Part shown: positions 52,924 through 62,232 of the stretch, one piece after another
Layout: each line of letters starts with the position of its first letter
Numbering within the stretch: the stretch's first letter is position 1
Assembly: GCF_010646885.2 (NCBI RefSeq)
Contig: NZ_CP050700.1
Location: 1,557,501-1,621,500 of the forward strand
Reading direction: 5' to 3'
From: Desulfopila sp. IMCC35008
GTDB lineage: Bacteria > Desulfobacterota > Desulfobulbia > Desulfobulbales > Desulfocapsaceae
Length of the DNA stretch: 64,000 nt
The notes under the pieces: generated by a model
The model's input: only the letters and a program-made list of their open reading frames with translations
The model's database searches: none
What the model was told of the DNA's origin: nothing
Made by a program: the position numbers and the translations under genes

Positions 52924-55227
52924 TCATTTTCTAAACTCTAATTCTCTCCCGGGTTTTCCGTTATCATCCTGTAACAGCTTGTGCTTTTGATTTGGGCATT
53001 TCCAGTAAAAGAAAGAGGGATTTTTCATCGATTGAATGCGTGTAATCTGTTCCTTGCAATCCTCGTGAGGGCAAGGCGCTTTGGGCGCGTTCGGATCGAT
53101 CATGGGTCTTCCCGGTTTACCGTTCTCATCAAGCAGGAGTGGGCAACCTTTCTCCTTTCCTGTTGAGCAGGCCCAGAAATAATAACCGGGTCTATTGTTA
53201 CTTTCCAATCGCATCAGAAAGCCATCCTTGCATTCTGGGCAGGGCGGACCGGAGGTAGGACGCTCTGAAAATGCGGCACCCGGAGCGCCATTATTGTCTG
53301 ATCTGGGAGGGCAATCTGTTTCTCTGCCGTTGGAACAGACCCAGAAAAATTTTCCTTTGGCTTTTTTGGATTCCATCCGAAAGAGGTAGCCCTTGCAGAG
53401 AGGACAGGGGTAGCGTTTGCCGGTGATGATCTCTGAGAACCGGGTTGCTAAGGCATATTGAACCATTTTGGCCATGCGCCTTGTGAGTTCCTCCAAAAAG
53501 TCATTTTTACCAAGATCGCCTTCACACACCCTGTCCAGGGCGTCCTCCCAGATTGCAGTCATACCTGGAGATTTCAGGGTAGGATGCATTTTGTCGATTA
53601 GCTCTCGACCCCGCTCGGTGGAAATGAGGGCTTTCCCCTTTTTATAGAGATACTCTCGTCTCTGTAATTCAGCGATAATATTGGTCCTGGTCGCAGGGGT
53701 GCCTATTCCTGAATTTTCTTTTAATCTGGCCTTGATGACCGGATCATCAACATATTTATGGACTTCGGTCATGGCCACTTGCAGGGATGCTTCAGTAAAG
53801 CGTGATGGCGGTTTGGTGAATTTCTGATCTTTATCTATTTTCTCTATTGTCGCTGGATCACCTTTTTTAACCTCGGGTAAGGGTTTATCTTTTGTCTGCT
53901 GGTCATTGAGTTCCATCCAGCCGGGATCTTTGACCGTAATCCCCTTGGCCTGCCAATGTTCATCAAGACATTCGACCAGTATATTGGTCGAGTAATATTG
54001 ATAGTCAGGGAAAAACTGCTTTAAAAACCGGTTGGCTACCAGTTTGTAGATATTTTGTTCGTCCTCAGTTAGGTCCCGTGGGACCACTTCTGTGGGAATA
54101 ATGCCATGATGAGCTTCCGCCCCCTGCTTTTTAGTGTTCCATGCAGGTGAGCACAGCGACGGGTCGGCTTTGTCGGCACCGGCAAAACCTTGTTTGACAA
54201 GGGTGGCCAGAACTCGCGGAGCATCCTCGTGCATCTCATCCGGCAGGTATCGGCACTCGGTTCTCATGTACGTGAGACACTTCTTTTTTTCATACAGCCC
54301 CTGACCAATTTCCAGGGTGCGCTTCGGGGAATACCCAAATTTATCTTCAGCTTTTTTCTGTAGGTCAGAAAGCATAAAAGGAAGCGGAGGGCTCTTTTTC
54401 TTTAGAGTCTGTTTCCGACTTTTGATAATTCCGGAGTTGCCTGTCAGGCGTTCTATAAGGTCGTTTGCTGTTTTTTCGTCGACGAGGCGTCCTTCCGGGT
54501 CAACTCCCCGTGCAAGTTCTCCGGGTTCCCAGGTCGCGATAAAATTCCCGTTCTGATGGTTAATCGTTGCTTTGAGTAGCCAATACGGTTTTTTGACAAA
54601 ATCCTCAATCTCCCGGTCTCGATCGACGACCAGGGAAAGTGTCGGTGTCTGTACTCTCCCCGCTGAGAGAACCGTGCCCCTGGTTCCGGCGGCGAGGGTG
54701 AGTCCCCGGGTAACGTTCAGGCCTACAAGCCAGTCCGCATTTGCCCTGCAAATAGCCGCATTTTTGATATTGAGGAATTCCTGGTTATTTCGCAACTTCT
54801 GAAATCCTTTTGCAATGGTCCGTTCATCGAGAGCCGATATCCAAAGTCGTTTGGCAGGTCCGGTGTATTCAAGGAAATCGAGGACCTCATCGACGATCAG
54901 TTGCCCCTCTCTTTCGGGATCACCGGCATTGATGACGTCTGTAGCATTTTTGAGCAGGTTGCGGATAATGATTAACTGCTTTTGTGTTCGTGCAATGGGT
55001 TCCTTTATCCATTTATCCGGAATTATGGGTAAATCCTCCGCCCGCCATTGTCTATATTTCTCGTCATAAACATGTGGCTGGGCCTGTTCGAGGATGTGAC
55101 CGACGCACCAGGTGCAGACGACGTCCTGTTTACAGTTGATAAAGCCGTCTCCCTGACGGGTAATACCAAGATATTTGGCAAGATCCCGGGCAACAGAAGG
55201 TTTCTCGGCAATTAAGAGAGTGGTCAT
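52924..55227 (-). CDS. topB: DNA topoisomerase III with three zinc-ribbon repeats
   Basis: A 767-residue type IA topoisomerase. N-terminal Toprim domain: LLIAEKPSVARDLAKYLG (catalytic Glu) and DPEREGQLIVDEVL. The catalytic Tyr is in CLTYMRTECRYLPDEM (usually TYPRTDCRYL). Three C-terminal zinc-ribbon-type units follow (~600-767), each with CPxC/CPHEDC and a second Cys pair: near 603-640, 656-695 and 713-750. The third is less complete. The enzyme relaxes and decatenates single-stranded DNA. It is a single gene, convergent with the phosphatase gene. Confidence 0.94.
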   Translation of the reverse strand: MTTLLIAEKPSVARDLAKYLGITRQGDGFINCKQDVVCTWCVGHILEQAQPHVYDEKYRQWRAEDLPIIPDKWIKEPIARTQKQLIIIRNLLKNATDVINAGDPEREGQLIVDEVLDFLEYTGPAKRLWISALDERTIAKGFQKLRNNQEFLNIKNAAICRANADWLVGLNVTRGLTLAAGTRGTVLSAGRVQTPTLSLVVDRDREIEDFVKKPYWLLKATINHQNGNFIATWEPGELARGVDPEGRLVDEKTANDLIERLTGNSGIIKSRKQTLKKKSPPLPFMLSDLQKKAEDKFGYSPKRTLEIGQGLYEKKKCLTYMRTECRYLPDEMHEDAPRVLATLVKQGFAGADKADPSLCSPAWNTKKQGAEAHHGIIPTEVVPRDLTEDEQNIYKLVANRFLKQFFPDYQYYSTNILVECLDEHWQAKGITVKDPGWMELNDQQTKDKPLPEVKKGDPATIEKIDKDQKFTKPPSRFTEASLQVAMTEVHKYVDDPVIKARLKENSGIGTPATRTNIIAELQRREYLYKKGKALISTERGRELIDKMHPTLKSPGMTAIWEDALDRVCEGDLGKNDFLEELTRRMAKMVQYALATRFSEIITGKRYPCPLCKGYLFRMESKKAKGKFFWVCSNGRETDCPPRSDNNGAPGAAFSERPTSGPPCPECKDGFLMRLESNNRPGYYFWACSTGKEKGCPLLLDENGKPGRPMIDPNAPKAPCPHEDCKEQITRIQSMKNPSFFYWKCPNQKHKLLQDDNGKPGRELEFRK

Positions 55228-55605
55228 AGAAAAAGCAAGTTACGAATAGTGATTATACTCTGATCTCAGATGCGTATCGTTGCTGATCAATAACGGTTAT
55301 TGGCTCCATGCGCCATCATCGCCCAGGAGCAGCAAACTTTGACTTTCAGATCATTAATTTCTCATAAGGCGGTTATATTTACACTATCTCTTACTATTTA
55401 GGCAATGTGATAAATGTATGATATGCAAACGTGACGAAATCTGAAATAATCGTTGCCTTTTCCCATGCGCGGGAGGGTGTTCATTTCCAAAGGCTATGGT
55501 CGTAACACAGGATACAACACATTTGTACCCAATACTCCGGGGGCAGGCAGTAACTTGTAATTTAAGCAGTAAAAAAGATGAATAAACTTTGTATCTTGTA
55601 TGCTT
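55228..55605. other. Intergenic region without recognised gene
   Basis: 378 bases between two minus-strand genes. No supported ORF, RNA or terminator was seen; the topoisomerase promoter must lie here. Confidence 0.5.
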
Positions 55606-56325
55606 CTATTTCATCATTAGATTGAGTGGTTCGATAAATTCAGGATCTTCTTCTTCAATGACTCGAATGATCTCCTTGTGTTTACGTTTTTTTAATTCAC
55701 CGAATATCGGACGTGGCTTGGTAAAGGTTCCGGCATATTCCATGGCTTGTGCCAAAAGTTCTGCCCGATTCTCACTGGCACTGACAATCACATTATGATG
55801 TTCAAGTTCCGGTGCGGTTACCCGTTTTCCTGAAAGCAGCATTTCGTTAAAAAGAGGTTCAGGGACTGCTTTTTCAACAAAGGCAATCATGCCAGGTAGG
55901 AAAGGGATGTTGACATCAACTTCCGGAAAGCAGAAAAACCCTTTATCTTTTGTCATGAATCGAAAATCACAGGCACATGATATAATTGCTCCATTTCCAA
56001 AAGCGTGACCATTGATAGCTGCAACGACCGGCAATGGCATAAGAAGAAGGCGTTTAAAAACCGTGTTCATTTCATACATGAAGGTTTTGATAGTGTTGAA
56101 ATCCTGTTTTGCAAATCGCTCGGTCAACCATTCTACATCAATCCCCTGGGAAAAGTTCTTTTCATCAGAAGACGTCAACACGATGGATTGAAGAGACTCT
56201 TCCATGAGGATTTGGTCTAGGCATTGATTCATCTGCCCGGCAAATTCCAGATTTTGTCGATTGGCCCCGTTGCACATCGTTACCACGGCTATATTTTTTT
56301 GTTTTTCCCATCGAACGATTTCCAT
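55606..56325 (-). CDS. Enoyl-CoA hydratase/isomerase family protein
   Basis: A 239-residue crotonase-fold protein. The CoA-binding and oxyanion-hole segments are present: QSIVLTSSDEKNFSQGID (first oxyanion strand) and PVVAAINGHAFGNGAIISCA (second). The two catalytic Glu residues of true enoyl-CoA hydratases are not evident, so it may be an isomerase or another crotonase member. AAGGAG lies seven bases before the ATG. A TAACG-TATG-CGTTA dyad is in its upstream region, suggesting repression by a TetR- or similar regulator. Confidence 0.85.
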   Translation of the reverse strand: MEIVRWEKQKNIAVVTMCNGANRQNLEFAGQMNQCLDQILMEESLQSIVLTSSDEKNFSQGIDVEWLTERFAKQDFNTIKTFMYEMNTVFKRLLLMPLPVVAAINGHAFGNGAIISCACDFRFMTKDKGFFCFPEVDVNIPFLPGMIAFVEKAVPEPLFNEMLLSGKRVTAPELEHHNVIVSASENRAELLAQAMEYAGTFTKPRPIFGELKKRKHKEIIRVIEEEDPEFIEPLNLMMK

Positions 56326-56357
56326 TTTAAGCTCCTTGGTATGATTTTAATTCACGT

Positions 56358-56371
56358 TAACGTATGCGTTA
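56358..56371. promoter_or_regulatory. Dyad TAACG-TATG-CGTTA
   Basis: A perfect 5-bp-arm inverted repeat with four-base spacer, 33 bases upstream of the enoyl-CoA hydratase family gene's ATG. It is a candidate operator. Confidence 0.5.
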
Positions 56372-56689
56372 TGAATATATTCTTACCATAATTGCTAAGG
56401 GACAACTACGAGTTTTTGTGCTTACCACCTTGATCTGAAGATGATTTGTGGAGTGCTTAGTAACGAAGGTTGAAAGAATAAGTGTTGTATACTTGTTGAA
56501 GTCTATAAAACCCTGTTGTTGTGCTATATGGACGTGCTCTCATAGTGTTTTGGCAGGAGGAGAGATCGATATATACGACTTTTCATGCAAACAATCATGT
56601 TTGAGTGGTGGATGTTCAAGCCGTACATTTGCGTGCTGGCAATTATATTATTAGTGCTGGGATGGAAAACGTGCAATGTTTGTCGGTTG

Positions 56690-56705
56690 ATGTTTACGTA
56701 AACAT
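56690..56705. promoter_or_regulatory. Perfect 16-bp palindrome ATGTTTACGTAAACAT
   Basis: A perfect palindrome located in the middle of the gap between the enoyl-CoA hydratase and CoA-hydrolase genes, where it could serve either. The protein that binds it is unknown. Confidence 0.5.
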
Positions 56706-57079
56706 TAACCTTGAACGACGGCTTCACTTGGATTAGTATTGCTCAACTCGATTTTCAAAATGATCTTATTCAGCAAGAAGGGTCTCATTATGGAATTCAG
56801 CAACAAAAAACAACTCTCATCTGCCGATGCCTGCGCTACTCAGCATCTACATAGGCGATTTTGCTCGGCTGCATTTGGAAACCAGGTTTCCGTTTCGTCC
56901 CGTAAGTCCAAAACCCGGAAGGGAGAATTCATTTACACCAGACTCCTCGTTCAAACGAGAGGACTCTTATCTTCCTTTAATCAATAAATACCACAACGAA
57001 TAGAGTGCTTCCTGAGGTCTCAATATTCCGATAAATATATGAATCATATGACAATAGCATAAGTGGCAGGAGAGCAGCG

Positions 57080-59245
57080 ATGAACGGAAAAACCGGTATT
57101 ATCTATAAGGATGTGCAGAAAAGTGTTGATGATGTGTTGGACTATATGGGGAAAGATATCAGTTTTGCCATGACCCTGGCACTCGGGAAGCCGGTTCTCT
57201 TCATCAATGAGTTGTACAAAAGAGCAAAAGAGGACTCGACAATCAGGTTGAACATCGTGACAGCCCTTGCCCTGGAAAGACCAAGGGTCAAAAACGAGAT
57301 TGAAAAACGATTTATGGAACCTCTTGTCGAGCGAATATTCGAAGGGACACCAGAGTTTGATTATATGCATGATTTCAGATCAGGCAATCTCCCGGAAAAT
57401 GTAAAAGTTTATGAGTTTTTCAGTAAAGCCGGAGGGTATATGGGCACTCCGGAAGCGCAGAGAAACCACCTGAGTTCAAATTATACCCATGTGATCCGCG
57501 ATGCTCTTGATTTTGGCTGCAATGTATTTGGCCAGCTTATCTCGTGTCGTGAAGTAGACGGCAAGATGGCGTACTCCATGGGCTGTAACACCGATATTTG
57601 CATCGACGCTATAAAGGAGCTGCATAAACAGAGGCAAAAAGGCAAAAAAGTTGCGATTATTGGCGAGGCGAATACACAGCTGCCGTTTATGTATGGTGAT
57701 GCGATAATTCAGGAGGACCAGTATGACCTGATCCTTCAGGGCGCGGAATTCAACTATCCCCTGTTTGGCCCTCCAAAAGATTCTGTATCCCTGAAGGACT
57801 ATGCCATTGGTCTTCATGTCAGCGCCCTGGTCAAAGATGGCGGAACGCTTCAGGTTGGAATCGGTGCTCTCGGGGATGCCATTGCCGCAGGATTGAACAT
57901 GCGTCAGCGGGAAAATGAAAGTTATAACAGGGCGTTAGGAGCTGTTGGAATAAGCGGTAAATATAGCAACCTGATAGATAAAATCGGGGGGACCGGAACA
58001 TTTGGTCAAGGGCTTTATGGTTCGTCGGAAATGTTTGTCGACGCCTTTTATCAGCTCTATAAAAGCGGTGTACTGAAACGTAAAGTTTATGACAGTATAC
58101 CTCTTATGAAGTTGATGAATGCAGGGAAACTCACTCCCGAGGAAATACCGTCAGATATTATCGAACTCCTGATAGAAATCGAGGGGATACAACCCCGTCT
58201 GACAGCCAAGGATTTTACGATGCTGTCTGAGTTCGGTATTTTAAAAGAAGGGTTGCAGTTTAAAGATGGTTTTATCATTGATGGCACGACTAAAATATCT
58301 ACAGATTTCACCCGTCCGGAAAATCTTACGGTAATAAAGACCCTTCTCGGTAATGAACTAAAAGAGGGCAGGGTTATACTCGGTGCGTTTTTCATAGGTC
58401 CCCGTGCTTTCTATGAAGCGCTGAACTCCATGAGTGAAGAAGAGAGAAAGCTGTTTGGCATGTCCGGTGTAGAAAAAGTTAACCAGCTCTACGGCGATGA
58501 AGAACTCCGCTCACTGCAAAGAAAAGACGGGCGTTTTGTGAATGCCGGAATGATGGCCAATGTTTTCGGCGCCATTACCTCAGATACTCTCGAGTGCGGG
58601 CGGGTGGTTAGCGGTATAGGCGGGCAATATAATTTTGTTTCAATGGCCCATGCCCTGCCCGATGCCAGGCTGGTAATGATGATACGTAGTACGAGAATGT
58701 GCGGTAAAAAGGTTAAATCCAATATTGTGTATTCCTATGGACATACATCAATTCCGAAACACCTCAGGGACATAATCGTGACAGAGTATGGTATTGCCGA
58801 TGTCAGGGGAAAGCCGGACTCAAAAGTCATTGAGGAAATGTTAAAAATTACAGATTCACGTTTTCAGAATGAGCTAATACGGGAAGCTAAGCGTCATGGA
58901 AAACTGGCTCCCGATTTTGAACTCGCCCCGGAGTATAAACAAAACTATCCTCAGAAAATTGAATCGCTGCTTAAGCCATTCAAAGACGATGGTCACTTTA
59001 CGCCTTTTCCCTTTGGAACAGATCTGACAGCAGATGAGATAGCTATTGGCGGCTCATTAAAACTCTTGGCTGTAAAGAATAAAGCAGCAATCATCAAGGA
59101 CCTCATTACAGAGCTTTTTAAACCTGTCCCACAGTGCGCAAAATCGTATTTGAGAAGAATGCAACTTGATAAGCCTAAACTCGGAAAGGAAAAGATACTG
59201 CAAAAGGTTGTGCTCTCGGCCATGAGAGCCAATGGTAAGATATAG
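57080..59245 (+). CDS. Acetyl-CoA hydrolase/CoA-transferase family protein
   Basis: A 721-residue protein with the acetyl-CoA hydrolase/transferase fold in its central and C-terminal parts: VGIGALGDAIAAGLNMRQ, FVNAGMMANVFGAITSDTLE, VSGIGGQYNFVSMAHALPDA and the YGHTSIPKHLRDIIVTEYGIADVRGK block that is the hallmark of the family. The first ~160 residues are an N-terminal extension of unknown role, so it is larger than the usual 430-500-residue members. It probably moves CoA between acyl groups (acetate/propionate metabolism). GGAGAG precedes the ATG. Confidence 0.88.
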   Translation: MNGKTGIIYKDVQKSVDDVLDYMGKDISFAMTLALGKPVLFINELYKRAKEDSTIRLNIVTALALERPRVKNEIEKRFMEPLVERIFEGTPEFDYMHDFRSGNLPENVKVYEFFSKAGGYMGTPEAQRNHLSSNYTHVIRDALDFGCNVFGQLISCREVDGKMAYSMGCNTDICIDAIKELHKQRQKGKKVAIIGEANTQLPFMYGDAIIQEDQYDLILQGAEFNYPLFGPPKDSVSLKDYAIGLHVSALVKDGGTLQVGIGALGDAIAAGLNMRQRENESYNRALGAVGISGKYSNLIDKIGGTGTFGQGLYGSSEMFVDAFYQLYKSGVLKRKVYDSIPLMKLMNAGKLTPEEIPSDIIELLIEIEGIQPRLTAKDFTMLSEFGILKEGLQFKDGFIIDGTTKISTDFTRPENLTVIKTLLGNELKEGRVILGAFFIGPRAFYEALNSMSEEERKLFGMSGVEKVNQLYGDEELRSLQRKDGRFVNAGMMANVFGAITSDTLECGRVVSGIGGQYNFVSMAHALPDARLVMMIRSTRMCGKKVKSNIVYSYGHTSIPKHLRDIIVTEYGIADVRGKPDSKVIEEMLKITDSRFQNELIREAKRHGKLAPDFELAPEYKQNYPQKIESLLKPFKDDGHFTPFPFGTDLTADEIAIGGSLKLLAVKNKAAIIKDLITELFKPVPQCAKSYLRRMQLDKPKLGKEKILQKVVLSAMRANGKI

Positions 59246-59479
59246 CGGCATAACCTTCTTCTAACGTATACTAACAGGTGGCTTCAGACTCAGCCAATTT
59301 TGACTCGCAGGGATTTTGTGAAAATCTCTTTTCCTGGGGACACCTGTGACTTTCAAATGCCGCTCGCTTTCGAATTGCATCACTGAACTCATCAGGATTG
59401 CAAGGAAATCCGCAAGTAATTTGAACGCTTTGCTCAATCACCGGATCAGAGTTATTCACACGAATTTGACTTGATTAAA

Positions 59480-60805
59480 TTAAACAAAATTGCACTGGAT
59501 TGCCTGGTGCAGGCGTTCGACCAGGGCCTGGTTATAACCATGGGACGTCATATTGGCGGTAATTCGCCCCCTGATGGGGAAGCCTAGCAAGTAGAGGTCA
59601 CCGATTAAATCCAGTATCTTGTGGCGTACGAATTCATCTGGATAACGGAGCTCTGTATTGATGACCTTGCCTTCGTGCATGATGATATGGGAATTGAGGT
59701 AGCCACTGCCAACCTTGCCAAGCCTCTGGGCTATTTCAATATTTTCAAAGGTGTTAAATGATCGGGCAGGGGCTATTTCCTCTGCAAAAGAGTCAGTCTC
59801 AGGATTGAAAGTGAAAACCTGTACACCTATAGGCTCGGGATAATCCACCCTCATTACTATCTCGAATCCTTCAAACGGCTCTGCATAGAGATGTTTTTCA
59901 CTATTCTCTTCCTTGCCAACGCCTATTTTCTTCCTGATAGCAGCTATTTTTGCGGGTGCCCTCTGTTCCACTATGCCGACTTTGGTTATAAGGTCATTAA
60001 AATCCTTGGCCGAACCGTCTATGTTCGGTATCTCATCATCAACCTTTATGAGGATATTGGTTATGCCGTGTATGGAAAAGGTTGCCATAAGGTGTTCAAC
60101 AGTACGGACCTGTTGTCTGCCGTTTTGCAGAGTGGTTGAATTTGCAGAAAATATTTTCGACGGGTCGATTTGAGAAAAATTCTCGAGGGAGGTGATATGC
60201 CCGGGGATGGTTTTACCATCAAGGGTTTGAAAAACGATACCTTCATTCGCCCCGAGAGGGCATAATATAATACCTGTGTTCCGACCACTCAATAGCCCAA
60301 AGCCGTTGAGAACGATATTCTCTCCAATGGTACGTTGAGGTTCAGAAGATTCGACGACTTCTACCGTATCAGCGAGACGTAATGATTCATGATCGGCGGT
60401 TTCTGGTCCCAGGGCAGCAGGAAAGATCAAGCCGTTACGTACAGGTGGGTGCTTCACCACGGATTCCACTTTCTCAAGTAACACTTCCAGGTGAAGTGGT
60501 TTTTCCATGAAATCGTAGGCTCCGGCCTTGATAGCGGTAACTGCGGTCTCAATACCTGCATGTCCGCTCATCATGATGACAGGGAGTTTGGGAAATCGGC
60601 CATGCAGCCGCTTGAGAAGTTCCAACCCGTCTACTCCAGGGAGCCATATGTCGAGTAATACCAGAGACGGCTCCATAGAGTCGAGGCTCTGCCAGAAACT
60701 TTCTGCATCCTGAAATACAATGGCCTTATATCCTTCGTCTGTCAGGATGCCGGAAACCGTGGAGCAGATATGAGGTTGATCGTCTACAATACAAATTGGA
60801 TTCAT
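59480..60805 (-). CDS. lpxC: Receiver-LpxC fusion: UDP-3-O-acyl-N-acetylglucosamine deacetylase with response-regulator domain
   Basis: A 441-residue two-part protein; the start is placed at MNPICIVDDQPHICSTV (ATG at 60805). Residues 1-120 form a complete receiver with Asp in VLLDIWLPGVDG (~52), Thr/Ser in MMSGHAG and Lys in MEKPLH. After a linker, residues ~160-441 form LpxC, the zinc-dependent committed step of lipid A synthesis. The metal and catalytic residues are all present: Glu-His in RTVEHLMATF (~237), His and Asp in VRHKILDLIGDL (~396), and His in NMTSHGYNQA. Receiver input could tune lipid A output. A stand-alone lpxC may exist elsewhere in the genome. Confidence 0.93.
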   Translation of the reverse strand: MNPICIVDDQPHICSTVSGILTDEGYKAIVFQDAESFWQSLDSMEPSLVLLDIWLPGVDGLELLKRLHGRFPKLPVIMMSGHAGIETAVTAIKAGAYDFMEKPLHLEVLLEKVESVVKHPPVRNGLIFPAALGPETADHESLRLADTVEVVESSEPQRTIGENIVLNGFGLLSGRNTGIILCPLGANEGIVFQTLDGKTIPGHITSLENFSQIDPSKIFSANSTTLQNGRQQVRTVEHLMATFSIHGITNILIKVDDEIPNIDGSAKDFNDLITKVGIVEQRAPAKIAAIRKKIGVGKEENSEKHLYAEPFEGFEIVMRVDYPEPIGVQVFTFNPETDSFAEEIAPARSFNTFENIEIAQRLGKVGSGYLNSHIIMHEGKVINTELRYPDEFVRHKILDLIGDLYLLGFPIRGRITANMTSHGYNQALVERLHQAIQCNFV

Positions 60806-61167
60806 ATTTTCTAAACCGGAATATAATTTAAAATTGATTCTCAAGATACCCATCATAAGTGATTTTACAAGAGTGTGCTGTGATGATCTTTGGGCTGGTC
60901 TATTTTTTTCCAGTTTCCTGGGGGCTCATTCAATAGCTTGGAATGTAGGCATGCTATGCTAATGTTTTGTTATTATGAGTTTTGTTTCTCTGCTGTAGGG
61001 GGCGGTTCTTTTGTCTGTCTCATGATAGATTTGTTCCTGGATATGAACAGAAAAACGATTGCACCAGGAACGCCACTTATATTTTTTTGAAGAATAAGGT
61101 TTAATACAAGTACGCCTGAGATTGGAACTTGCTGCCAATTTTCCCCCCGCCAGAAAATAAATGAGTG
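60806..61167. other. Divergent intergenic region without recognised gene
   Basis: 362 AT-rich bases between the leftward receiver-LpxC gene and the rightward deacetylase gene. No clear palindrome or RNA was seen. The ribosome binding sites on both sides are weak. Confidence 0.5.
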
Positions 61168-62232
61168 ATGCATATGGTACGCCTTTTGACGGTTTTGATC
61201 ACAGCACTGTTATTTCACCCGCTTTGCTGTATAGCTGAGTCAAGAGTGCAAAGCACCTCACCCCACGCAGCCGTCTTTATGTATCATCGTTTTGGGGAAG
61301 GCAAGTATCCCAGTACCAACATCAGAATTGATCAGTTTGAAGAGCAACTTCGTTTCATAGAAGAAAATGAGTTTAAGGTTGTACCGCTTGAGGCCATAAT
61401 CCATGCTCTGGATAACGGTACCATCCTGCCTGACAAAGCAATAGCGATTACCATAGATGATGCGTATCAATCGGTTTATGATGTTGCTTATCCACGACTT
61501 CAGTCGAGGGGGTATCCTTTTACTGTCTTTATTTGCCCAGGAGATATAGACCGTGGAGTGAAGGCGTATATGGACTGGCCTCAAATAAGGGAGATGCATG
61601 ATAATGGCGTCACCTTTGCAAATCATAGTCTGAACCATGATTACCTGGTCAGGAAAAAGGATGGGGAGACCGCACTGGTCTGGGCAGAAAGGATAAGATG
61701 GGACCTCGAAGAGGCGCAAAAAAGGCTAATTGAGGAGCTTGATGAGGCACCTCCCTTTTTTGCATATCCATATGGTGAATATAATCTTGAGTTGATGGCT
61801 ATCGTAAAGGAGCTGGGGTTTACCGCTTTTGGTCAACACTCCGGGGTGGTTGGGCCTTTAGCTGACAGAGAGGCTTTGCCACGTTTTCCTGTCGCTGAAG
61901 CCTTTGCTGATATGTCCGCATTCAAGGTGAAGGCGTTAGCCCTTCCTATGCCGGTTGTTCAGCAGGATCCAGTTGATCCGCAAACCGTTGAAAGAAGACC
62001 AGGGTTGACGTTAATCCTCAAACCGGTAGATATGGAACTCGATCAGCTGAGGTGCTTCTATAACGGCCAACCAGTGACTGTTGCCTGGAAAGAAGCGGGC
62101 CGAAAGTTCACCATCCAGGCACCCGAGGACCTCCCAGCCGGCAGGTCCCGATATAACTGTACAGCACCAAGTACCGAAAACAGTCGATATTACTGGTTCA
62201 GTCATCAGTGGATTCGACCTGCTCAACCATAA
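61168..62232 (+). CDS. Secreted polysaccharide deacetylase family protein
   Basis: A protein of about 354 residues (start ATG 61168; ATG at 61174 is equally possible). A signal peptide ends near residue 24 (LLFHPLCCIAES). The NodB-type deacetylase fold shows motif 1 AITIDDAY (usually TFDDG) and motif 2 ANHSLNH with the two metal His. AVFMYHRFGE and FAYPYGEYN are also typical. It removes N- or O-acetyl groups from polysaccharide outside the cytoplasm. The stop codon overlaps the start of the next gene (TAATG), so translation may be coupled. Confidence 0.89.
   Translation: MHMVRLLTVLITALLFHPLCCIAESRVQSTSPHAAVFMYHRFGEGKYPSTNIRIDQFEEQLRFIEENEFKVVPLEAIIHALDNGTILPDKAIAITIDDAYQSVYDVAYPRLQSRGYPFTVFICPGDIDRGVKAYMDWPQIREMHDNGVTFANHSLNHDYLVRKKDGETALVWAERIRWDLEEAQKRLIEELDEAPPFFAYPYGEYNLELMAIVKELGFTAFGQHSGVVGPLADREALPRFPVAEAFADMSAFKVKALALPMPVVQQDPVDPQTVERRPGLTLILKPVDMELDQLRCFYNGQPVTVAWKEAGRKFTIQAPEDLPAGRSRYNCTAPSTENSRYYWFSHQWIRPAQP

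Larger units (their letters stand above)
56326..57079. other. Long intergenic region with two palindromes
   Basis: A 754-base gap between divergent lipid/CoA genes. It holds the dyad TAACG-TATG-CGTTA and the palindrome ATGTTTACGTAAACAT (listed separately). A 65-residue frame from 56790 has a weak AAGAAGGG site but no family resemblance and is left uncalled. No RNA gene was recognised. Confidence 0.5.

Noticed and set aside
56790..56987. 65-residue plus-strand open frame with AAGAAGGG upstream
   Set aside because: Composition is irregular and nothing similar is recognised; the site is too weak to support a gene on its own.
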